NCBI GenBank assembly: GCA_039809405.1
Contig: JBDHUX010000011.1
Span: 1-17,250 of the forward strand
Reading direction: 5' to 3'
DNA: 17,250 nucleotides
Source of the DNA: JBDHUX01 sp039809405
Lineage (GTDB): Bacteria > Patescibacteriota > Gracilibacteria > Absconditabacterales > Absconditicoccaceae
This document shows positions 1-7,321 of this stretch, in pieces; the first letter of the stretch is position 1; each line of letters opens with the position of its first letter. The notes under the pieces are model-generated. The model made no database searches and was not told the DNA's origin. It worked only from the letters and a program-made list of their open reading frames with translations. The position numbers were made by a program, and so were the translations under genes.

Positions 1-39
1 TTAAATTTTTTTCAAAAACAAAAAAATAAAGTAAAGAAG

Positions 40-486
40 ATGAAACAAATAGATTTTAAAAAATGGAATCTAATAGATGCTATAGATTTGTCTTTTATCA
101 AAGATAGGATGATCAGAAAATATAACTGGTCAAAAAATAGAGCAGAAAATGCGATAAAAAGGTATAAGCAGTATCTTTATATTGTGTCTGAGGAAGAAAA
201 AGGAGTATGCCCTACGCCAGATACTGATCAGGTGTGGCATGACCACATACTCCATACCAAAAAATATATGGAACATTGTGAGTTAATTTTTGGTAGATTT
301 TTACATCACCAACCTTTTTCTTCAAGCGAAGAAAAGGAAAATAGTTCTTCTTCATTACTAAGTGACTTAGGTCCTAAGTATTTTGGAGACCAATATCCTA
401 CCAAGACCGACGAAATGGTCTCTGTGGATTGTTGTAGTGACGATTCTGAATGTTGTAGTACACTCAGAACTATACAAGTGGAATAA
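40..486 (+). CDS. GRDP-like (glycine-rich domain-containing protein-like) small protein
   Basis: A 148-residue soluble protein. The segment around residues 58-92 (PTPDTDQVWHDHIL, then Y-x3-C-x3-FGRFLHHQP) matches the conserved core of the GRDP-like/DUF1399 family, in which a WHxH motif, a downstream Tyr/Cys and an FG...LHH.P motif recur; its biochemical role is unknown to me. Bacterial members often end in a Cys-rich tail, and this one ends with CC-SDDSE-CC, compatible with metal or redox chemistry, which is an inference. ATG follows an A-rich leader with a weak GAAG purine run. It is one of only two clear protein genes on this strand. All four glycines use GGN and no in-frame TGA occurs, unlike most neighbours, though the sample is small. 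A strong hairpin terminator follows the TAA at once. Confidence 0.75.
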   Translation: MKQIDFKKWNLIDAIDLSFIKDRMIRKYNWSKNRAENAIKRYKQYLYIVSEEEKGVCPTPDTDQVWHDHILHTKKYMEHCELIFGRFLHHQPFSSSEEKENSSSSLLSDLGPKYFGDQYPTKTDEMVSVDCCSDDSECCSTLRTIQVE

Positions 487-495
487 AATAAAAAA

Positions 496-578
496 ATAAA
501 ACAATATCTTTTTATAAAAATAAAAAAATAAAATGCTCTGGAGTTATTTTCTCTTGGAGCATTTTTTATTTTACTTGA
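496..578 (+). repeat. Terminator-containing inverted repeat, copy A
   Basis: From about AAAAAATAAAATGC to the end of ATTTTTTATTTTA, roughly 50 bases match the reverse complement of copy B at about 6390-6478 with only two mismatches (CTCTGG here, CCCTAG there). A looser match extends left to ACAATATCTTTT. Both copies lie directly 3' of a gene and read identically in that gene's sense direction. Confidence 0.8.
529..566. terminator. Bidirectional hairpin terminator between convergent genes
   Basis: AAATGCTC (531-538) pairs with GAGCATTT (557-564), with an inner GAG/CTC extension. T-rich tracts lie on both sides (ATTTTTTATTTTA on the plus strand, TTTTATTTTTTTATTTTT on the minus strand), so it can end both the rightward gene at 40-486 and leftward pilT. 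A near-identical inverted copy sits at about 6390-6470. Confidence 0.85.
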
Positions 579-594
579 AACTTGTTGTCATACA

Positions 595-1626
595 CTATAA
601 TCAGACTATCTTCCTATAATCATCTACACTTATCATACCTTCTTGCGAACCTGTCTGGATGATATTTGGGATAGATTTGAAATCTCATTTTCTGATAGTG
701 TTTGCCATAGCGGTATTATTCAGACAAAGCTCAAACTCCGCTATCCTATTCCATCACTTGGATAGTATATGTTTATTGTTATCGTTTATTTTGATATCTT
801 TGGGTGTTTTTATAAGTGTCTGTGCAAGTGATCATAGATATACATCAGCCAGCCTATCTTTGATACTATCTTGGTAGTATGGCGGAAAAAATGATACCAA
901 TCTAGAGATCGTATTGACGGCTGATTTTGTATGGAGTGTAGAAAGCACAAGGTGTCAAGTCTCTGCGATATTTATAACAGCTTCAGCCGAGGTAGGATCG
1001 CGGATCTCTCAAACCATAACTATATCAGGGTTTTGTCTGAGTAGTGATTTCAGTCATGATTCAAAACTTACTGTGTCTATGCCAACCTCTCTTTGTGAAA
1101 AGATGCTTTTTTTGGGTGTAAATATATACTCTCTTGGATCTTCTATCGTGATGATATGTTTTTGGTAGTTTTGATTTATATACTCTAGACATCAAATCAA
1201 TGTAGTTGACTTACCAGATCATGCTGTACCAGTTACCAGAAATAATCAAGACTTTTTTTCAAGCACTTTTTTCTGTATGCTCTTGGCAAGGTCAAGACTC
1301 ATTATATCTTCCAGATTTATATCAAAATTGGTTAGTTTCCTTATAGCTAGGGCTTTTTTTCATGATTTTTGAAATATATTTACCCTATAAGACTGATTAT
1401 CATATATATATGATATATCTATCTCATTTAGCAAGTTTCCAGCAGGTCAGATATTGTTTTGATCCAGTATCTCTTTGATCATCTGATCTATCTGCTCTGT
1501 GGTGATTGTACTTTCGACCGTGTGGATATCTCAATCCATCCTAATCGCAACACAATCTTCCTGAGTCAGCAGTATATCAGAGATATTGATATTTGACTGG
1601 AACTTGGCAAGTAGATTATCTATCAT
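595..1626 (-). CDS. pilT: Type IV pilus retraction ATPase PilT
   Basis: A 343-residue protein (UGA=Gly), the usual PilT length. The N-terminal domain is followed by Walker A GTAGSGKST at about 133-141, the Asp box TIEDPREY at about 160-167, Walker B DIVMVGEIRD at 201-210, and the His box ETGHLVLSTLHT at 222-233. Near the C-terminus IPNIIQTGSQEGM (319-331) matches the PilT-type ending IP..IQTGS..GM and argues for PilT over PilB/GspE. It would form a cytoplasmic hexamer that powers pilus retraction and twitching; no pilin or PilB gene is in the window. About 13 glycines are encoded by TGA, including the first Gly of the Walker A GSGK, so the standard code shatters the gene. ATG is the only in-frame start near the family length. 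A TTGCAT-N17-TATAAT promoter lies about 90 nt upstream. It ends in TAG at the shared terminator. Confidence 0.93.
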
Positions 1627-1721
1627 GTTTATGATGTTATTTTTTAAAATTTATTATTTTATATACTATCTTAATTTATGATGATGTGAATATAATCTGA
1701 TTTTTACTTTATCATAGCTAT

Positions 1722-1750
1722 ATTATAATCCAAATTTGACAAAAATGCAA
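1722..1750 (-). promoter_or_regulatory. Probable pilT promoter
   Basis: On the minus strand TTGCAT (1745-1750), a 17-bp spacer and TATAAT (1722-1727) form a good sigma-70-type promoter. Predicted start is near 1715, giving a leader of about 90 nt before the pilT ATG. It overlaps the opposing promoter at 1736-1764. Confidence 0.6.
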
Positions 1751-1764
1751 GTTTTGATTATAAT
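1736..1764 (+). promoter_or_regulatory. Perfect-consensus rightward promoter
   Basis: TTGACA (1736-1741), a 17-bp spacer and TATAAT (1759-1764) match the sigma-70 consensus at every position. No protein gene lies downstream on this strand for several kilobases. Transcription from about 1771 would run into a structured noncoding stretch that ends at a hairpin plus T-run near 2056. Confidence 0.65.
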
Positions 1765-1770
1765 GATATT

Positions 1771-2056
1771 GTAATACTATCTTGATCTGCTCTTTGATCT
1801 GATTGAGAGTTTATTAACCTATAATTTACTGAGTTTTATACCAAAAAAAATCAAAAAAAATTTATTAAACAAAAAATATCTAGTAATGACTAGATCCTAT
1901 AGAACTCAATAAAGATGGTATTATAAATTAATACGATATAAGTAATTAGTAGTATTCTGCAATTAAAAATATTACTTTATCATATCATGGATATGACATA
2001 AAAGAGCTTATTGTCATAGGATGATCAATCGAGGATTATCTTGGTTGATTTTTCTT
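1771..2056 (+). ncRNA. Candidate structured noncoding RNA, about 285 nt
   Basis: The 498-bp gap between ftsW and pilT has no plausible reading frame in code 25 on this strand. It starts with a consensus promoter and ends with a terminator. Between them are perfect inverted repeats: ATCTAGT/ACTAGAT (1878-1884/1889-1895), CATATC/GATATG (1981-1986/1990-1995) and TATGACA/TGTCATA (1992-1998/2012-2018). The second and third share bases and could be alternative folds. I could not match it to tmRNA, RNase P RNA, SRP RNA or 6S RNA by eye. The ends are predicted, not observed. Confidence 0.45.
2024..2056 (+). terminator. Hairpin terminator of the candidate ncRNA
   Basis: ATCAATC (2024-2030) pairs with GGTTGAT (2043-2049) with one G-U pair, followed by TTTTCTTG. 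This fits an intrinsic terminator for rightward transcription. Confidence 0.55.
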
Positions 2057-2124
2057 GTAAATAAAACAGTATCAATAAAGTATATCAGATTATATTATAT
2101 ATTTTTATTTGACTTTTTATAATC

Positions 2125-3249
2125 TTATTTGATATAATGTATTTTTTTTATTTTCTCTCACTTGGAAGGTGATATAATTTTATGTAATATAACTAGTTCT
2201 ACTATATTTACAATCATTGCAGTGCCCCCAAATGACACAAACGGAAGTGTAAGTCATGTTGTCGGCATTAAATTTAAATTTACAGCCATATTTATAGTTG
2301 CTTGTATGATTATAAGTCACATGATACCAACTCAAACAGATCTAAGGTACGGATCTTTGATGTATTTGAGATTGTACAAAAAATACCATGCCAATATAGC
2401 ATAAAATGATATAAGAAGGAGCATTCATAGAAATCATACTTCTTCAGCATATGCAGCAAATATATAATCGCTTTGAGCTTCTGGCAAATATCCAAACTTC
2501 TGTAGTCATTTACCGTATCATCTCCCTAGAAATCAACCTCATCATATGGCTATAAGAGCTTGAGATGTTTGTCGTCATATCTGTGCAGAAGTGTCATTAG
2601 ATGGATCGATAAAGACCAATACTCTCTGTTTTATGTATGATGCATTCATAGCCACTACGATAGCTCACACTAGTCATAGTACTGACATAGTGATTACATT
2701 CCTTTTTCTACCGCCATTGTATCGATACAATAAAAATGACGTAAGAGCCAGCACAAGGACCGTTCAGCTGTCTTTTAAGAATAGAAATATAGTATAACAA
2801 ACTCAAGAAACCATTAAATATCCAAATAATCATGGTATAGTGTTCAATATCTTTTGTTTTCTAACTAATCGATCGGATATCAATAGTACAAATCAAAGTT
2901 TAAAAAATTCTCATGGTTGAAGTGTTCTAAAAAATGGTAGATCTAACCATAATTTTGCTCAGTTGTATTCCTGTCATCGCGGTGTAAATAACGATAATTG
3001 CAATATTAATATGATTACAATAATAGGTCGCCTTAGTTTCCTAATAAGATTTATATTTGACTTATAAACTATATATCATACTACAATACCTAGTCAAATA
3101 TTTATTATCTGTCTTAAAAAGTAGAAATAATTTGATGGTTCTCATAGGGCTGATGTTATATCGAATGATTCATATATTGACACAGAAAAAACTGCTAATA
3201 TACCATATATTATTATTAATGATCCTATAGAAATTATATTTATATTCAA
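2125..3249 (-). CDS. ftsW: SEDS-family peptidoglycan glycosyltransferase FtsW/RodA
   Basis: A 374-residue multi-pass membrane protein (UGA=Gly) of normal SEDS length. Family landmarks in order: GAKLWLD near 98-103 and LQPGEFFKLGFVLL near 110-123 (typical GARRWL...QPSELAKL region); RVLVFIDP; QALIAIGGGGFLGRGYGKG then LPEAQSDYIFAAYAEE near 255-270, whose Asp sits about where the catalytic Asp of SEDS enzymes is expected; and LMPTTGLTLPFVSFGG near the C-terminus. It polymerises lipid II glycan strands together with a class B PBP, in division (FtsW) or elongation (RodA). The C-terminal motif favours FtsW but RodA is not excluded. No ATG fits the N-terminus after the upstream TAA; TTG at 3249 is the best start, just before the first membrane helix. 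A weak inverted repeat (2087-2094/2118-2125) overlaps the stop. Confidence 0.88.
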
Positions 3250-3357
3250 AATAGTAGAATTTAATGTGTTAAATTATTTTTTTATTTTACGATCCTAAAA
3301 TATTTTATGTAACCAATGTGAGATAGAATTAAATTGTTGTTCCCAGTAATTAATTCT

Positions 3358-4077
3358 TTATCTTCGATCTTTATAATCTATATCTAATGATCTTTTTAGT
3401 AGCACTTGTGATAAAAAATTTTTTACATAAATAAATCATGTATTGATCAATCATTGTTGTTTTAGTCTTCTGGCAGAGGTGTAATTTATAAGTCTCAGAT
3501 CAAAGATGCACTTTCATACTTTGTTTATCCTGCGAGCTATGTTTGTATCCTCTCAGTAGAATTCTATATTTATATCAAATCATCATATCTTATCAAGTAT
3601 ATTTTTTCTTATTATCATATTTCATCATACTCCAAGATATCATATGATTAGGTATGATAGATATCATCCAAAGATCCAGTAAATTCGAATTCACACCTTC
3701 TGAATTATATTGGTATCATAATATATATATGGTCAGCTCAAGAAAGCAAGATCGTTGTCATTTCTAAAATGATTTATTACTTTGTCTACCCAATCTTGTG
3801 GCACTCTACTATCGGCATCTATATAAGCTAATATATCCCCTTTCGAAACTTTATATCAAACCTGACGAGCATTTACGAGTCATTTTTTATCTTCTCTTAC
3901 ATATCTAATGTTATCATAAGATTTTATTATATCAGATGTTTTATCATCACTAGCATTGTCTACAATTATGATTTCATAAATATACTCTCTATTGTTTCTC
4001 AATAAGCTATCTATGCATTTCTTGATATATTTCTCTTCATTATGGGCCGGTATTATAACTGATATTTTATAATTCAT
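3358..4077 (-). CDS. Family 2 glycosyltransferase (GT-A fold)
   Basis: A 239-residue protein (UGA=Gly). It opens with YKISVIIPAHNEEKYIKKCI, continues with EIIIVDNASDDKT (nucleotide-sugar binding), then ARQVGYKVSKGD and LAYIDADSRVP, whose DAD is the metal-binding DxD. GGFDINIEFYGEDTNIARR near residues 145-163 supplies the catalytic-base ED motif. The C-terminus is short with basic residues and at most one weakly hydrophobic segment, so it is probably a soluble or membrane-associated enzyme that moves one sugar onto a lipid or glycan acceptor. Substrate cannot be read. About 14 Gly are TGA, including two adjacent TGA pairs. It lies 70 bp from the next GT gene and 108 bp from ftsW, all leftward, so a shared envelope-polysaccharide job is likely but inferred. 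Confidence 0.9.
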
Positions 4078-4147
4078 CTTTGCGTTATGTAATTCTAAAA
4101 TAGGATAAGGAAAATTACATTAATCTAGTCTTTACTTTAATTAATAA

Positions 4148-5398
4148 CTATCGTCATCTGTCATTTGGTGAAAGTGTAAAATACTTATACATACCATAAA
4201 GGTATCATACAATACACATAACTCAATATATAGGTATATATAGAGCTATAAATGGTATAATATATAATATCTTCCATATTTGCTTCCAGTTTTTTATTAG
4301 TGGCATTATATAAACTATAGTTGCTAGTATAAACATAAGTTTAATTATTGACAAGCTATCTCATGTAAAATTTGATAAATCGAATAAATTGTAAATATAA
4401 TACCAAAGATCTCACAATGAAAATTTATCAAATGGATTGTATTTTATTAGTGATGCGGTATTTGCTCATCATACCATAAGTTCTAATCTATTAGATATAC
4501 TTTCTTTTATAAAACTTATATAAAATTTATGCATATAATTTGTATTTATCCATAGCACCGATATAGTTGCAAATGTAAAAAATAGGTTTTTAACAAGTAC
4601 TTTTGGATTTAACATGATGGTTTGTGTAAATCAACCACCCCACCTTAATTTCTGCTTTAACCACCGTCATATATTATCTGGCACTACACTCTCTACATCA
4701 TAATGCCCATGTTTTACTTTTTTACCGTCTATTATAAGTCTACAAGCAAAATCAAAATCTTCTCCAAGAGCGCTCTTGTTAAATCACCCCAACCTTATAA
4801 AATCTTCTTTTTTTACTGCCATACATCATCACACTAAAATGTATCAAGAGAAATAGTTTGATGCCCATCGCATTATTTTAGCGCTGGTGTACTCTATATA
4901 TTGCATAGTAGGTAGTATTCATTTATTTGCTGGTTTATAATAACAGCTCACTCAAGAAACTTGTGGATCTTTTTCGAATCTTGCTATTATGTCATCTATT
5001 GCTTCTTTATTTAATTTTGTGTCAGCATCTATAATCACAAATATATCATTTTTTAAATTTGGTATATATTTATTTAAAGTACCGACTTTACCAAGGTTTT
5101 TTTTGTTTTTTATAAATTTAAAATTATAGTGAATTTGAGCTTCTTGTATGATCTCATAACTATCATCCGTACTACAGTCATCTATCACAACCAACTCTAT
5201 CTTACTATTATCATAACTATCAAATATACTTTTGATACTATGTCTTACACTATCTCAGTCATTGTAACAAGGTATTATAAAACTAATATTTGGTCTATTT
5301 TTTGGGGTTAATTTTCTTCTATATTGGAACCAGGCTAATATAAAAATACCGATAAATATAACTACATTTATATAGGCATATATCTCTGATATTCTCAT
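4148..5398 (-). CDS. Membrane-bound processive family 2 glycosyltransferase (PgaC/HasA-like)
   Basis: A 416-residue protein (UGA=Gly). One N-terminal helix (residues about 5-25) precedes the catalytic domain: FIIPCYNDGDSV, LVVIDDCSTDDS, KNLGKVGTLNKYIP, VIIDADTK (DxD), a SGYILVGGCM stretch, GEDFDFACR (catalytic ED), and QKLRW, a Q-x-x-R-W motif typical of processive synthases such as PgaC, NodC and hyaluronan synthase. Two to three hydrophobic segments follow. The layout predicts synthesis and membrane translocation of a beta-linked polysaccharide, possibly an exopolysaccharide or capsule; the sugar is unknown. No deacetylase or PgaB-like partner is present. ATG at 5398 starts just before the first helix; stop is TAG. 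Confidence 0.9.
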
Positions 5399-5483
5399 AG
5401 TATTATTTAGTTTTTAAAATATTTAGTCTGTTTAGTTTTTTAAAGGGTTTATATAAATATAATCTGATTATCTTTATCTTTCC

Positions 5484-6314
5484 TTACTTTACTATAAATA
5501 TATCTCAGATAATTTGTGATCATAGTAGTATATCTTTTCTATCTTGGACTAGTTCAGTCAAGAGTTTACGAGGCGCATGTATTCACTCTTTGCCAAGTAT
5601 AAAAGTTTCACAATGTATAGGTATAAAATATTTTGCTCATAAATCAAGCGCCATATCTATTGCTTGCTCCGGATCGCAGTGATTTCTAATCCGAGGGTCA
5701 TAACCTCATATGGGCATAATGGCCACGTCCACTTGATATCAGGTGTTTTTATAAATATCTATATAAGCGGTATCTCACCCAAAAAATATGCGTTTGTCTC
5801 TGGTAGATATCATGTAGGCATTATAACTGTGAGATTTATTGGATCATCTCGTGTGTTTTCTTTTGTTCCGAGGTCGCCTAGCTCATCGATGATTCGTTTC
5901 CCGCGCTCCAATACTTATACCATCAATATCTACACTCTTGTCTCGATCCAATTCATATACTTCATTCGTGCTAGCTATGCTACCTATAACTTTTTTCCCA
6001 TTATGCGGACAGATTATCTTTACATCTGGATTATTATTGCGAACAATGTACTTGATAGACTGGATATCCAAGTGATCCATATGGGTATGAGAGATCAGGA
6101 TCATATCTATCTTCGGCAGATCTTTGAGATCTATCGCAAGAGGGCTTATTCTCTTTATGCCAACCTTCCATTTTCCTATCTGTAGTCATACTCTCTCAAA
6201 TAAGACAGGATCTGTGATGATAAATTTGCCATACATATTTATCAATACTGTGGAATGTCATAGTACCGACACGGTTATCTCGCTGTTGTCTCGTTGCTTT
6301 GGAAGTATCTCCAT
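5484..6314 (-). CDS. Metallo-beta-lactamase-fold hydrolase, NAPE-PLD/UlaG-like
   Basis: A 276-residue protein (UGA=Gly). VLGHSTVLI and FIITDPVLFERV near the N-terminus, ISPLAIDLKDLPKIDMILIS, and the zinc motif HTHMDHLD (H76, H78, D80, H81) follow the order of the NAPE-PLD-like MBL subfamily (GHST..., TDPV, R..P, LP.ID.vliSH.H.DHLD). Later come FFGGDTAYID, VAIMPIGGYDPR and IPIHCETFILGKE, which match the distal metal-ligand Asp and His motifs of the same group. Likely a cytosolic metal-dependent hydrolase acting on a phosphodiester, lactone or lipid head group; the substrate cannot be told from sequence. It is 85 bp upstream of the processive GT and may start that transcription unit. Confidence 0.85.
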
Positions 6315-6389
6315 GATAATATAAAGATAATAAGAAATATATAAATATAAACCTAGCTATGATATAAATTTACCCTATAAATACAATTT

Positions 6390-6478
6390 ATTTTTATATA
6401 AAATAAAAAATGCTCCAAGAGAAAATAACTCTAGGGCATTTTATTTTTTTTACAAAAAAGATATTGTTATAAATAGTT
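6390..6478 (-). repeat. Terminator-containing inverted repeat, copy B
   Basis: The reverse complement repeats copy A (496-578) over about 50 core bases with two mismatches, plus a looser ACAATATCTTTT extension. The pair flanks pilT, ftsW, both GT genes and the MBL gene in inverted orientation, about 5.8 kb apart. Confidence 0.8.
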
Positions 6479-6930
6479 AATCATCCTTCTCCTTCGGCCC
6501 TAATTTCCTGCATTTCATTATTGTACTCATCCAGCTTCTGCAGGTACTCTGCATAGAGCTTGACTTGCACGGGGTCAAACTTTTTTAGAGATCTTGTTAT
6601 AAGAGCAACACTCATTGCAATTGGAGGTATGTATAGTAAAACTATGTAAGATAAATTTATATTTTTATCTAAATTGGTTATTGCAATTAATGATAATGCA
6701 AAGACTACAGTGCAAAATGCAAGTACCACTGATGTCACTTTATACATGACGGCATTTTTAAGCTGATTTTCAGCTTTAATTAAATCTTTTTTTTGATCTT
6801 TCATTTTCTTTACTTTATTTTTTTGTTTTTGAAAATAATTTAATTTTTTACGACTTGTTTTGTCATCTATCTTTGAGTGATACACCAGATAGAAAGGTGC
6901 AGAGATACTTGATCTGTATACAGACTTCAT
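6394..6930 (-). CDS. Unrecognised two-helix membrane protein with coiled-coil-like Lys-rich segment
   Basis: ATG at 6930 gives 149 codons down to a TGA at 6483-6481; read as Gly, the frame runs 29 codons more to TAA at 6394 (178 residues). Residues 23-60 are very Lys/Gln-rich and probably helical. Hydrophobic spans at about 62-84 (MYKVTSVVLAFCTVVFALSL) and 94-112 (YIVLLYIPPIAMSVALI) form a helical hairpin. A charged tail ends in RAEGEG. I do not recognise a family. Glycine is nearly absent (two GGA before the TGA), so lack of internal TGA is uninformative. The extension runs through the terminator, so the true end may be the TGA itself, with the CDS then 6481-6930. The promoter spacer holds a (CT)6 repeat, and a palindromic repeat element lies upstream. 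Gene reality is moderately sure, end uncertain. Confidence 0.6.
6406..6443 (-). terminator. Hairpin terminator of the two-TM protein gene
   Basis: On the minus strand the stem AATGC..CTCT / AGAG..GCATT (with a G-U pair, a mismatch and a bulge) is followed by a TTTTTTATTTT tract. It falls inside the reading frame of the upstream gene if UGA 6483-6481 is read as Gly. Confidence 0.75.
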
Positions 6931-6967
6931 CTCGAATTTTAAAGAACAATATCTTTTTTGTGATTAT

Positions 6968-6997
6968 TTTATAATCATCTCTCTCTCTCTTTGTCAA
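6968..6997 (-). promoter_or_regulatory. Promoter with a CT/GA dinucleotide repeat in the -35/-10 spacer
   Basis: On the minus strand TTGACA (6992-6997), an 18-bp spacer made mostly of (GA) repeats, and TATAAA (6968-6973). The plus-strand repeat is TCTCTCTCTCTCT (6978-6990). Start is predicted near 6961, 31 nt before the ATG. Loss of one repeat would give a 16-bp spacer. An inverted repeat AGAGAT-TTTT-ATCTCT (6997-7012) overlaps the upstream edge of the -35. Confidence 0.5.
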
Positions 6998-7027
6998 GAG
7001 ATTTTTATCTCTAAAGTCAAAGTTTAC

Positions 7028-7200
7028 TGTCATCCTGAACCACAGGTGAAGGATCTCCAGCGATATGGTTTGAAACCTTTTGGATTGAGATCTCTCCACT
7101 ACGGTCGAGATGACAGGACATATTGTCATCATGCCTGCCACGGACGAAACTGCGGAGAACCATAAGTGAGGGATCCAGGTCGTTAAAAGGTCAAAGTCTG
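7028..7200. repeat. REP-like palindromic element
   Basis: Relatively GC-rich against its surroundings. Outer arms TGTCATC (7028-7034) and GATGACA (7109-7115), middle arms GGATCTC/GAGATC, and inner palindrome GGTTT-G-AAACC (about 7067-7077) nest into one long hairpin of about 88 nt. A second partial unit begins TGTCATC near 7124 and runs to GGGATCCAGG near 7180. The GTCATCCTGA...GAAGGATCTC wording resembles dispersed REP/miniature palindromic elements seen in many bacteria. No protein is credible here. Confidence 0.65.
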
Positions 7201-7255
7201 GAACCATCTGCAAACTGGATTTCTCACTTACAATCAGATTATCTTCATTTCATCA

Positions 7256-7296
7256 TAAAATAAAAACTACCCCATACCATATAGCAGTAGGGTAGT
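7256..7296 (-). terminator. Terminator downstream of the M23-fold gene
   Basis: On the minus strand ACTACCC (7290-7296) pairs with GGGTAGT (7266-7272), followed by TTTTTATTTTAT. It lies about 25 bp after the TAA at 7322. Confidence 0.75.
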
Positions 7297-7321
7297 AGTG
7301 TTTGTACTGATTTTGAAAGAG

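Noticed and set aside
595..1626. UGA as tryptophan (code 4) or selenocysteine
   Set aside because: It would put Trp or Sec at Walker A and LSGGQ glycines, and TGG is used for Trp elsewhere, e.g. KLRWGG in the processive GT and YWIF in the other.
2087..2125. ftsW terminator from AGATTATA/TATAATCT
   Set aside because: The 23-nt loop, all-weak stem and overlap with the stop codon make a terminator call unsafe.
5664..6185. Long plus-strand frame of 173 codons opposite the MBL gene
   Set aside because: It is antisense to a gene with clear zinc motifs and has no recognisable content.
7028..7200. CRISPR array or tRNA-like element
   Set aside because: The repeats are inverted and nested, not direct with regular spacers, and no cloverleaf fits.
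6863..7213. Minus-strand frame of 116 codons over the palindromic element
   Set aside because: It spans the REP-like hairpin and the promoter; translated REP elements commonly give such open frames.
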